Below are positions 34,083-42,059 of a stretch of 64,000 nt of DNA, piece by piece. The notes below the pieces were generated by a model, which worked only from the letters and a program-made list of their open reading frames with translations, was not told the DNA's origin and made no database searches. The DNA is from RGEC01 sp964475595. GTDB lineage: Bacteria > Bacteroidota > Bacteroidia > NS11-12g > UBA955. Location of the stretch: assembly GCA_964475595.1 (NCBI GenBank), contig CAYYXG010000002.1:168251-232250 (forward strand), written 5' to 3'. Each line of letters begins with the position of its first letter. Within the stretch, counting starts at the first letter, position 1. A program made the translations under genes and the position numbers.

Positions 34083-35354
34083 ATGATACAGCTCGCCAAT
34101 ATTCGATCCAACGCCGACGACATTATCAAAAGATTACAAATCAGGGGAATAGATGCCACTGAATCGGTACAAGAAATTCTGGATACCGACAAGAAAGCCC
34201 GCGACTGCCGTTCTGAAATGGAACAGAACCAGGCACGCGGCAACCAGATTGCCCGTGAAATTGGTGAATTGATGAAAGCGGGACGTAGGGAAGAGGCCGA
34301 ACTTAAAAAGGCCGAGACGGCAACCGTCAAGGAACGTTTAAAAACACTGGAATCCGATGTGGAAACGCTGGAATCTAAGGTGAAAGAACTAATCATTGCC
34401 TTGCCTAATGCGCCTCATGAGTCGGTGCCCAATGGAAAATCTGCCGAAGACAATCACACTGTACTTACCTGGGGAAGCATGCCTACACTGCCTGAAAGTG
34501 CCCTTCCACACTGGGAACTTGCCGCCAAGTATGATATCATTGATTTTGAATTGGGGGTGAAGATTGCCGGGGCGGGTTTTCCCGTTTACAAAGGCAAAGG
34601 GGCAATTTTGCAACGCGCGCTGATACAGTTTTTTCTGAATGAAGCCAATAAAGCCGGGTATATTGAAGTACAACCGCCCATCGTGGTAAATGCAGACAGT
34701 GGCTTTGGCACCGGTCAGTTGCCCGATAAAGAAGGGCAGATGTATTATGCGCCCCTGGATGATTTATACCTGATTCCTACCGCTGAAGTGCCCATCACCA
34801 ATATGTACCGCGATGTGATTCTGGAGGAAAATGCACTGCCGATAAGACATGCCGGTTACACACCCTGTTTTCGCCGTGAGGCAGGTAGCTACGGCGCCCA
34901 CGTTCGTGGCCTGAATCGTCTGCATCAGTTTGATAAAATTGAGATTGTACAAATTGTGAAACCTGAAAACAGCTATCAGGTACTGGAAGATATGAGCGCC
35001 TATGTACAGGGGCTGCTGCAAAAACTCGGTTTACATTACCGTGTGCTACTGCTTTGTGGTGGCGATATGGGGTTTGCATCGGCTAAAACCTACGATATGG
35101 AAGTATGGAGCGGTGCCCAGAATCGATGGCTGGAATGCAGCTCCGTGAGCAATTTTGAAACGTTTCAAACGCACAGGTTAAAATGCCGCTACCGCAATGC
35201 CGCAGGCAAAACAGAACTGGCCCACAGCTTAAACGGAAGCGCACTTGCACTCCCTCGCATCGTGGCGGCTTTGCTGGAAAATAACCAGACCCCGGACGGT
35301 ATCAAAGTTCCCGAATGTCTCTTGCCTTATACAGGATTTGATATCATCGCATAA
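34083..35354 (+). CDS. serS: Seryl-tRNA synthetase
   Basis: 423 residues, the normal length. The N-terminal tRNA-binding coiled coil is about 30-105. Class II motif 2 is seen as CFRREAGSYGAHVRGLNRLH with FDKIEIVQI. Motif 3 is LNGSALALPRIVAALLENNQ, and TAEVPITNMYRD lines the active site. It charges tRNA-Ser in the cytosol. The DinB/YfiT gene follows 9 bp downstream. Confidence 0.97.
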   Translation: MIQLANIRSNADDIIKRLQIRGIDATESVQEILDTDKKARDCRSEMEQNQARGNQIAREIGELMKAGRREEAELKKAETATVKERLKTLESDVETLESKVKELIIALPNAPHESVPNGKSAEDNHTVLTWGSMPTLPESALPHWELAAKYDIIDFELGVKIAGAGFPVYKGKGAILQRALIQFFLNEANKAGYIEVQPPIVVNADSGFGTGQLPDKEGQMYYAPLDDLYLIPTAEVPITNMYRDVILEENALPIRHAGYTPCFRREAGSYGAHVRGLNRLHQFDKIEIVQIVKPENSYQVLEDMSAYVQGLLQKLGLHYRVLLLCGGDMGFASAKTYDMEVWSGAQNRWLECSSVSNFETFQTHRLKCRYRNAAGKTELAHSLNGSALALPRIVAALLENNQTPDGIKVPECLLPYTGFDIIA

Positions 35355-35363
35355 AAACGATTT

Positions 35364-35888
35364 ATGGAGCATTTGAAATATCCGGTTGGGAAATTTGACT
35401 CAGAAAAAACAGATTACCCTCTGGAAGAATTATTGGAATATGTACTGCAGATTCAGGCGCTGCCCAACGAACTCAGCAAGTTATTGAATGGAATCTCCGC
35501 AGAAAATGCGGAGAATACATACAGGTCCGGCAGCTGGAATGTGCGACAAATTATCCATCACCTGGCCGATGCCCATCTCAATGCCTGGGTTCGGACCAAA
35601 TTGCTGCTAACCGAGGATAATCCCACAGTTAAGCCCTGGAATGAAAATGCCTGGGCAGAAGGAAAGGATTACCATTTCGCTTTCGAAGCATCCTATTTGA
35701 TGCTGGTGGGTATACATCAGCGCTGGAGTCTGCTGTTGCTGGAGACCCTTAAAACACCGGAATTATTGTCGCGCACCTTTTTCCACCCGGAACATAATCG
35801 GTCATTTTCCCTGGCTCAGCTCATTGCCATGTATGCATGGCATGGAAATACCCATCTCGGGCATATTCGCCTTGCTTTAGGTAAATAA
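35364..35888 (+). CDS. DinB/YfiT-family putative metal-dependent hydrolase or thiol S-transferase
   Basis: 174 residues, a DinB-like four-helix bundle. The metal-binding histidines are visible in IIHHLADAHLNA and at the end in AWHGNTHLGHIRLAL, with WNVRQ before the first, matching YfiT. The family includes bacillithiol S-transferase BstA; whether this organism makes bacillithiol cannot be told from the window. Cotranscribed with serS. Its stop directly abuts the rnr stop on the opposite strand. Confidence 0.85.
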   Translation: MEHLKYPVGKFDSEKTDYPLEELLEYVLQIQALPNELSKLLNGISAENAENTYRSGSWNVRQIIHHLADAHLNAWVRTKLLLTEDNPTVKPWNENAWAEGKDYHFAFEASYLMLVGIHQRWSLLLLETLKTPELLSRTFFHPEHNRSFSLAQLIAMYAWHGNTHLGHIRLALGK

Positions 35889-38003
35889 TTACCATTCAGA
35901 TAGCTGAAAATCAATCTGTCGGGTCTGCGGATTGGCGTTTTTAACCTTAATGGTAATCACATCACCCAGGGAGAAGGTTCGGCGTGTTCTACGGCCCATT
36001 ACCTTGCGTTCAGATTCAAAATACTCGTAACGGTCTCCTTTAATATCGCTTAGGCGAATCATGCCTTCGCAGTGGTTTTCAATAATTTCAGCAAAAATCC
36101 CCCATTCGGTAAGCCCGCTTACTACGGCCTCAAAGTATTGACCCACCCGGGCCTCCAGATATTCTGCCATCTTATATTTGGTGCTTGCCCGTTCCGCCTC
36201 GGCGGCTTTTTGCTCCATATTACTGCTGTGTTTGGCCATGCCTTCAATGCTGTCGGCAGTAATAATCGCATTCTGGTTGTGCAGGTAATGCTGCAGCAGA
36301 CGATGTGCAATCAGGTCCGGATAGCGACGAATGGGAGAGGTGAAGTGGGTGTAATAATCAAATGCAAGACCGAAATGCGTGCTCTTTTGTGAAGTGTAAA
36401 CCGCCTTGGCCATAGATCTTAGGGCCATTTGCTGCAAAACATCTTCTTCGGGTTTCCCTTCAATCTCTTTGAGCAGTTTGTTCATGCTGGACCGCAGATT
36501 GGCTTCAGTGCTAATGTCTATGCGGTATCCAAACAATTTACAAAACTTTGAGAATTCGATGAGCCGATCGGTCGGAGGGGCATCGTGGGTGCGATAAATG
36601 TAGGGAAGTTCCGGCTTGTGCAGGGTTTTAATGTAATGCGCCACTTCCCGGTTGGCCAGCAACATAAATTCCTCTATGAGTTTGTGTGCCTCAAATCGTT
36701 TTTTTACCATTACCTCAAGGGGTTTGCCATTACTGTCCAATTTAAACCTTATTTCATCGGTTTCAAACGATATGGCACCTGCCTTGAATCGGTTTCGCTG
36801 AAATTTTTCAGCCAGGGCATTGAGCTCCCCCAATTCCTTGGCCCAGTCACCCTGCCCGGATTTTATTCTTTCCTGCGCTTCTTCATAGGAGAAACGGCGT
36901 TGGCTGTGGATGATGCTTTTTCCGAACCATCGGTCTTTTACCTCCCCATTTTCAGTCATGTTAAAAACAGCCGAAAATGCAAGCCGGTCTTGATGTGGAC
37001 GTAAACTGCAAAGGTTATTGCTAAGTTTTTCGGGAAGCATGGGAATGGTACGGTCTGCCAGGTATACGCTAGTTCCTCTTTGCAAAGCTTCCTGGTCCAG
37101 TCGGCTGCCTTCGGTCACAAAATGACTGACATCGGCAATATGCACCCCCAGTTCTATAAGGCCGTCTTCAAGTTTGCGATACGAAATGGCATCGTCAAAA
37201 TCCTTTGCATCCACGGGGTCTATGGTACATGTGGGTGTTTTTCTAAAGTCACGCCGCTCTCGTATGGTGGCTTCAGATATGTCTTCCGAGAATTTTGCTG
37301 CTTCCTTTTCCACATCAGCCGGAAACGATACAGAAAAACCAAATTCCGCAACAATGGCGTGCATTTCCGCGTCGTTCGTCCCCGGTTTCCCCAGCACTTC
37401 AATGAGTTTCCCAATAGGGTTTTGTTTCTTTTCAGGGTAATCAAAAACCTCAACAACGGCCTTCATGCCATCCAGTTCAGATTCTACTTTTCCATCAATT
37501 CGTATATCAACTTTGAATGGGGCTTTGTCGGCAATGAGATAGCCACTGCCTTCAAATACATCCAGATTGCCGGTATATCTACGTTTACTTCTGGACACAA
37601 CCCTGATGACTCTGCCTGCGGGCCTATTACCACCTCCCAAAACATCCACTTCTACCGTATCGCCGGGCAAAGCACGGTTTAGCCATTCCGAGGGGATGTA
37701 AATGTCTTTGGTCTCTGCTCCTGCGTTTTCCGGGGTAACAAAACCATCACCGCTACGCACAAATTCGATAATCCCTGTAATTTTTACCGCCGGATGTTTC
37801 ACCCTGAATTGTCCCTTACTGGGTTGTTCGGCTTTGTTGAGGTGGGTGAGACGTAACAATGCCTTGTAAACAATATCGGTATTCAGCCGCGCTTCACGGG
37901 GTATGCGGCTCATTACCCTGTTTGCATTCATCGTTCCTTTGGGATGATCCTCCAGAATTGCCAGAACCAGTTTTTCGGCTAATGATAGTTTTTCTCCGCC
38001 CAC
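35889..38003 (-). CDS. rnr: Ribonuclease R
   Basis: 704 residues from a GTG at 38003. An N-terminal HTH-like segment (LSLAEKLVLAILEDHPKGT) is followed by two cold-shock-like domains, then the RNB catalytic domain with CTIDPVDAKDFDDAISY (the Asp cluster binding Mg) and LADRTIPMLPEKLSNNLCSL. A C-terminal S1 domain ends the protein. It is a 3'-5' exoribonuclease for structured RNA. The longer frame from ATG 38090 adds 29 residues, but an exact TATCTTTG lies inside it, 5 nt before the GTG, in the same arrangement as at rpe, cca and pccB. The shorter start is therefore preferred, though not proven. Confidence 0.92.
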   Translation of the reverse strand: MGGEKLSLAEKLVLAILEDHPKGTMNANRVMSRIPREARLNTDIVYKALLRLTHLNKAEQPSKGQFRVKHPAVKITGIIEFVRSGDGFVTPENAGAETKDIYIPSEWLNRALPGDTVEVDVLGGGNRPAGRVIRVVSRSKRRYTGNLDVFEGSGYLIADKAPFKVDIRIDGKVESELDGMKAVVEVFDYPEKKQNPIGKLIEVLGKPGTNDAEMHAIVAEFGFSVSFPADVEKEAAKFSEDISEATIRERRDFRKTPTCTIDPVDAKDFDDAISYRKLEDGLIELGVHIADVSHFVTEGSRLDQEALQRGTSVYLADRTIPMLPEKLSNNLCSLRPHQDRLAFSAVFNMTENGEVKDRWFGKSIIHSQRRFSYEEAQERIKSGQGDWAKELGELNALAEKFQRNRFKAGAISFETDEIRFKLDSNGKPLEVMVKKRFEAHKLIEEFMLLANREVAHYIKTLHKPELPYIYRTHDAPPTDRLIEFSKFCKLFGYRIDISTEANLRSSMNKLLKEIEGKPEEDVLQQMALRSMAKAVYTSQKSTHFGLAFDYYTHFTSPIRRYPDLIAHRLLQHYLHNQNAIITADSIEGMAKHSSNMEQKAAEAERASTKYKMAEYLEARVGQYFEAVVSGLTEWGIFAEIIENHCEGMIRLSDIKGDRYEYFESERKVMGRRTRRTFSLGDVITIKVKNANPQTRQIDFQLSEW

Positions 38004-38008
38004 TTCTA

Positions 38009-38016
38009 CAAAGATA
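38009..38016 (-). promoter_or_regulatory. -7 promoter element (TATCTTTG) of rnr
   Basis: Exact TAnnTTTG on the minus strand, 5 nt before GTG 38003. It lies inside the longer open frame. Confidence 0.5.
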
Positions 38017-38089
38017 CCGATTCTGAAGGGTTTAACGAAAGAAGGTGACAACTTCCACAAGGATTGATTCACGTATGTACTAAATAACA

Positions 38090-38097
38090 TAATTTCG
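38090..38097 (+). promoter_or_regulatory. Near-consensus -7 element (TAATTTCG) of the alkane hydroxylase gene
   Basis: One mismatch to TAnnTTTG, 4 nt before GTG 38102, the same leaderless spacing as other genes here. Confidence 0.35.
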
Positions 38098-38101
38098 CAT
38101 T

Positions 38102-39130
38102 GTGTCCCTACGCAACATTTCCTACCTCACTTCGCTAATACCCGGTCTGCTTGCCTTGATGGGCAATTTCACCGGCGGTTATTGGACGCTTTCTGCAGCG
38201 GGTTTCTCCCTCATTGTGCTGGGACTCTTGGAATGGTTTGCCGGAAAAGACAAAAAAAACACCAATACAGACAACAGAGATCCCTTTCCCGAACTAATAC
38301 TGTATATGCATGTAATGGTTCAGACCGGTGTGATTTTCTCATTTTTATTCGGAATTTATCGTCAAACGCTTGTGGATGAATGGATTTACTGGGCAGCTTT
38401 TTCGTCTGGCGTGGCTGCCGGTATTGGTGGTATTGTTCCCGCTCACGAACTCATTCATAAAGCCAATCCCATCAAGCAGTTTCTTGGAAAATACCTACTG
38501 ATGAGCTGTGGTAACGTATATTTCTTTACCCATCATCTCCGCATTCATCACCGCTATGTGGCCACCCCACATGATTCGGCAACAGCCCGTAAAGGAGAAA
38601 GTTTGTATGCATTCATGCTGCGCACCATTCCCGGTCAATACCGCGAGGCATGGCAATCTGAGGCAGAATTGCTACGCAAAAAAGGAAAAAGTGCTTTTTC
38701 ATTCAACAATGTATTGTGGGCGCAATCCCTGATCCAATTGGGTGTATTGCCTTTGATTTACTTCCTGCTGGGGCCGGTGGCCCTTACAGCATGGCTGCTG
38801 TATGTGTTGGTGGCTCATGTTCTGCTTGAATATGTGAATTACATTGAGCACTATGGCTTGTTCAGAGAGACCGATGAAAGGGTTTCCGAACTGCACAGCT
38901 GGAATAGCGATAGTCGCGTTAGCCGCTATCTTTTGGTGGATTTAAGCCGTCATGCCGATCACCACTTTTATGCCAGCAAACCTTATCACACCCTGCAGAC
39001 CTATGATAATGCCCCGGAACTTCCAGGTGGATATGCCGCACTGCTGGTTCCTGCACTCATTCCGCCCTTGTGGAAATCATTGGTTCATCCCCGACTTGCT
39101 GACTGGGAAAAAAATCAAAAAAAGGATTAA
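38102..39130 (+). CDS. alkB: AlkB-type membrane di-iron alkane 1-monooxygenase
   Basis: 342 residues with about six membrane helices. The histidine boxes line up with AlkB: HELIHK (115-120), THHLRIHH (143-150, in place of EHxxGHH) followed by VATPHDSATARKGES, NYIEHYG (246-252, the AlkB-specific HYG motif) and SRHADHH (282-288) with YDNAPELPGGYAALL. It would hydroxylate medium-chain n-alkanes or similar chains at the inner membrane using rubredoxin electrons; no rubredoxin gene is in the window. GTG start. The changed second box could alter substrate preference; that is speculation. Confidence 0.88.
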   Translation: MSLRNISYLTSLIPGLLALMGNFTGGYWTLSAAGFSLIVLGLLEWFAGKDKKNTNTDNRDPFPELILYMHVMVQTGVIFSFLFGIYRQTLVDEWIYWAAFSSGVAAGIGGIVPAHELIHKANPIKQFLGKYLLMSCGNVYFFTHHLRIHHRYVATPHDSATARKGESLYAFMLRTIPGQYREAWQSEAELLRKKGKSAFSFNNVLWAQSLIQLGVLPLIYFLLGPVALTAWLLYVLVAHVLLEYVNYIEHYGLFRETDERVSELHSWNSDSRVSRYLLVDLSRHADHHFYASKPYHTLQTYDNAPELPGGYAALLVPALIPPLWKSLVHPRLADWEKNQKKD

Positions 39131-39176
39131 ACCACAGCACACTTTTTGCATCTAAAAACAGACAAGCACATCTGTT

Positions 39177-39746
39177 TTGAACCAAAATCCTCTGTCATCT
39201 ACTTTAGATACTCTCACCGATGAGCAGCTGGTGGAACTTTTTGTTCACCAAAATCAGCGTGTGCTGGCATTTAATGAAATCATGAATCGGTATAGAAAAA
39301 GGGTTTATTACCATGTTCGAAATCTGCTGCAAAACCATGATGATGCAGATGATGCAGCCCAAAACACCTTCGTGAAAATATGGGAAAAACTGGATACCTT
39401 TAAAGGGCAAAGCAAACTCTACAGCTGGATATACCGCATTGCAACCAACGAGGCGTTGACAATCCTTCGGAAAAAGGTTCCCAATATCTCTTTGGACGAT
39501 GTGCTGCCGGAAAATATTGGCACTACCCACGGCCACCATGAATCACCGGAAACTATTTCCCATAAACTCCATGAGGCCATGTCTCAACTGCCGCTTAAAC
39601 AGAAAATGGTATTTTACCTTCGGTATTTTGAAGATTTGTCCTATGCGCAGATTGCTGAAGTGACAGAAACATCTGAGGGAGCCCTGAAGGCCTCATATTT
39701 TCATGCAGTAAATAAAATTGAGCAACAACTTCAACGATCCATTTAA
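39177..39746 (+). CDS. ECF RNA polymerase sigma factor
   Basis: 189 residues. Region 2 is seen in ADDAAQNTFVKIWEKLDTFK and LYSWIYRIATNEALTILRK. Region 4 is LPLKQKMVFYLRYFEDLSYAQIAEV, with a recognition helix SEGALKASYFHAVNKI. This is a typical extracytoplasmic-function sigma-70 factor. The start is TTG at 39177, as no ATG precedes the conserved part. It is followed by a single-pass membrane protein (31 bp) and a Spy-like protein, an arrangement typical of envelope-stress sensing. Confidence 0.93.
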   Translation: MNQNPLSSTLDTLTDEQLVELFVHQNQRVLAFNEIMNRYRKRVYYHVRNLLQNHDDADDAAQNTFVKIWEKLDTFKGQSKLYSWIYRIATNEALTILRKKVPNISLDDVLPENIGTTHGHHESPETISHKLHEAMSQLPLKQKMVFYLRYFEDLSYAQIAEVTETSEGALKASYFHAVNKIEQQLQRSI

Positions 39747-39777
39747 ACCTTTTTAATTTAAAAACATCAAACCAATA

Positions 39778-40239
39778 ATGAAGCAAGAAAAATCCCTAAA
39801 ACGTCCGCACGAAGCTCCGCAAGGATACTTCGACGGATTTAATGAAAGGGTAATGCAGAAAGTAGGGCATGACAATGGGAAAAAACTCCATTGGCATGTT
39901 AATCGCAGATTTTTATATGCTGCCGCCGCAATACTTGCCATAATCGGCATAGGGCTATATAAGATGTTGAATCATTCTGAAATCCGGGTTAACCAAATAG
40001 TCAATACCAGCCACGGCGAAATCGTGAAAGATACCATCACGCCCGAAATTGCTAGGATTCGAGATGAAAATCTATTGCAATACTTGGAAGAGGAAACGGT
40101 TGCCCAAACCACCGTAACCGCGCCGGTAGCTCCTGCGAGCATGGAGGACTTATCCATTGAAGAAGAACTGGAGGCAGAGGGCCTCATTGTCAGAGATTTA
40201 GAAACTGAATGGCTCAACGAAAACGAAATTATACCATGA
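39778..40239 (+). CDS. Single-pass membrane protein, probable anti-sigma factor
   Basis: 153 residues. A basic cytoplasmic N-terminus of about 45 residues precedes one membrane helix (FLYAAAAILAIIGIGLYKML), then an acidic periplasmic domain (EEETVAQTTV; MEDLSIEEELEAEG). No anti-sigma family was recognised by sequence. The role is inferred from topology and from its place directly after an ECF sigma gene. Its stop overlaps the next ATG (ATGA). Confidence 0.65.
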   Translation: MKQEKSLKRPHEAPQGYFDGFNERVMQKVGHDNGKKLHWHVNRRFLYAAAAILAIIGIGLYKMLNHSEIRVNQIVNTSHGEIVKDTITPEIARIRDENLLQYLEEETVAQTTVTAPVAPASMEDLSIEEELEAEGLIVRDLETEWLNENEIIP

Positions 40240-40760
40240 AAAATATAGTAATTTTAACCTTGTTTTTGGGATGTGGCGGTTTGTATGCCCAGCCCGGTGA
40301 CTCTACAAGAAAGGCCAAAATGGAGGCCATGAAGAAAATTCGCAAGGAGCTTTATATGAATAAGCTCACGCTGAATGAAGAACAGTCTAAGAAATTCTTT
40401 CCAATCATGGATGAATTTGAGCAAAAGCAAAGAGAGCTGAAAAAGCCATTTCGTGATAAATGGGGCAGTAAAAAGCCGGAAGACCTGAATGATACGGAGG
40501 CGGAATCATATCTCAATGATGTTCACCAGATGCGAGAGAATGAAGTGAAACTGGCAAAAACCTATGCGGACCGGTTAAAACCCATCATTGGGGCGAAAAA
40601 AGTGCTGATGCTGAGAAAAGTTCAGCGCGAAGTGCAGATGGAAATGGTGCGTAAGTTTAGGGAAATGCGTGGTCATGGCAGACCCGGCGGTCCGGGTGGT
40701 AGAGGAGGCCATCGTCCCGGTGGCAAGCACGGTCCGCCACCGCCGCCCGACGATTATTGA
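40236..40760 (+). CDS. Spy/CpxP-like periplasmic protein with Gly/Pro/His-rich tail
   Basis: 174 residues. A signal peptide (ILTLFLGCGGLYAQ) is followed by helical segments rich in Lys, Glu and Met, including LYMNKLTLNEEQSKKFFPIM. This resembles the LTxxQ-type motif of Spy/CpxP/ZraP proteins, which bind misfolded proteins or metals in the periplasm. The last 30 residues are low complexity (GGPGGRGGHRPGGKHG and PPPPPDDY), with possible metal-binding histidines. Translationally coupled to the probable anti-sigma gene; likely a sensor or effector of the same stress response. Confidence 0.7.
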   Translation: MKNIVILTLFLGCGGLYAQPGDSTRKAKMEAMKKIRKELYMNKLTLNEEQSKKFFPIMDEFEQKQRELKKPFRDKWGSKKPEDLNDTEAESYLNDVHQMRENEVKLAKTYADRLKPIIGAKKVLMLRKVQREVQMEMVRKFREMRGHGRPGGPGGRGGHRPGGKHGPPPPPDDY

Positions 40761-40798
40761 TACTGCAACAAAAACCGGGTAATGTTTGTTTCTATGGC

Positions 40799-42016
40799 GT
40801 GAATCCTGAAGTGATCATTGTAGGCGGTGGTATCACCGGGTTATCAGCTGCCAGACTGCTAAGCAGACGCGGCGTGCCATTTGTCTTGCTCGAATCTGCA
40901 TCACAAATCGGCGGGAGGGTTCAATCGGAATTCTACGATGGCTACATTTTGGATCGAGGTTTTCAGATACTGAATACCGGTTATCCCGAATGGGAAAATC
41001 AACAGATCAATATTCAAGCCCTGTCGCTTCAGTCTTTCGCATCAGGAGCAAAAATTTTTCAGGCTGGTAAGGTGCATACCCTGGCAGACCCCTTCCGAGA
41101 CGGACTGATTGCATTTCAGGCATTCTTTTCTAAATCCGTTTCTGTAAAGGATATGCTACTGGTGCTAAAGTTGCGATATTTACTAAAAAGACAAGATATT
41201 GTAAGGATTTTTGCCATGGAAAACCAATCAACGTTGCAGTTTTTGCAACAGTTTGGTTTCTCAAACCCGTTCATTGAAGCATTCTTTAAGCCGTTTTATT
41301 CGGGTATATTCCTGGAATCCGAGCTCAAAACCCCGGCTTCTATGTTTGCCTTTGTGTTTAAGGCCTTTGCTGAGGGAACTGCCGCACTGCCTCAAAAGGG
41401 TATGCAACAATTGGTCAAATTATTATCATCGGAGATTAACGATGAAAATATACTCACTGATTCAAAAGTAACCCATGTACAGTCAGGTATGGTGACGCTG
41501 TCGGATGGAACTACGCTATCAGCACCGCATATTTGGCTCACAACAGGTACCCGCCCGTTTCAAGGTGTTAAGCGAAAAGAATGGCAGGATAACCATGCTA
41601 CTTCGGTGTTATACTTTTCAACTGACATTGCTCCAAATTGGGGGCGTTTTATAGGGTTGAATGCTGCTAAAACCGGACTGATAAATCATTTTTGCATGCC
41701 ATCTGCAGTTCAGCCATCCTACAGCCCTAAAGGCAAACACCTACTAAGCATATCCCTGAAGCCCCAAATCAATTATGTGGAAGGGATGGAGCACGAAGTG
41801 ATGGCTGAATTAACGGCAATGAATGCCATTCAACACCCTGCTGCATTCCTTAAAGCGATTACCATTCCTGCTGCACTGCCAAATCTGGCTTCCATGCGTT
41901 ACGAACCTGAATTAATACCATTGCATGATGGGGTGCTGGCTACCGGTGACTTTGCGGCATATCCTTCGCTCAATGCTGCACTCCACGCAGGCAGACTTCT
42001 CGTGGAATCCCTGTAA
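40799..42016 (+). CDS. FAD-dependent amine oxidase / protoporphyrinogen-oxidase-like flavoprotein
   Basis: 405 residues from GTG 40799, which places the FAD-binding motif (VIIVGGGITGLSAARLL) right at the N-terminus, as is normal; a TTG at 40757 would add 14 residues. Further flavin motifs are ESASQIGGRVQSEFYDGYIL near the start and LATGDFAAYPSLNAALHAGR at the end. This architecture is shared by amine oxidases, phytoene desaturases and NAD(P)-linked relatives; the substrate is unknown. Follows the stress triad by 38 bp and may be cotranscribed. Confidence 0.85.
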   Translation: MNPEVIIVGGGITGLSAARLLSRRGVPFVLLESASQIGGRVQSEFYDGYILDRGFQILNTGYPEWENQQINIQALSLQSFASGAKIFQAGKVHTLADPFRDGLIAFQAFFSKSVSVKDMLLVLKLRYLLKRQDIVRIFAMENQSTLQFLQQFGFSNPFIEAFFKPFYSGIFLESELKTPASMFAFVFKAFAEGTAALPQKGMQQLVKLLSSEINDENILTDSKVTHVQSGMVTLSDGTTLSAPHIWLTTGTRPFQGVKRKEWQDNHATSVLYFSTDIAPNWGRFIGLNAAKTGLINHFCMPSAVQPSYSPKGKHLLSISLKPQINYVEGMEHEVMAELTAMNAIQHPAAFLKAITIPAALPNLASMRYEPELIPLHDGVLATGDFAAYPSLNAALHAGRLLVESL

Positions 42017-42046
42017 TATCGTTTCCTAAAGTCAGGTGCATACCCT

Positions 42047-42054
42047 TATTTTTG
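42047..42054 (+). promoter_or_regulatory. -7 promoter element (TATTTTTG) of pccB, leaderless spacing
   Basis: Exact TAnnTTTG, 5 nt before ATG 42060. An in-frame upstream start at 42036 would lie before the predicted transcript. Confidence 0.6.
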
Positions 42055-42059
42055 CGGTA

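Noticed and set aside
37080..37682. 200-codon plus-strand frame opposite rnr
   Set aside because: Complete overlap with the conserved RNB and cold-shock domains of RNase R, with no family features of its own.
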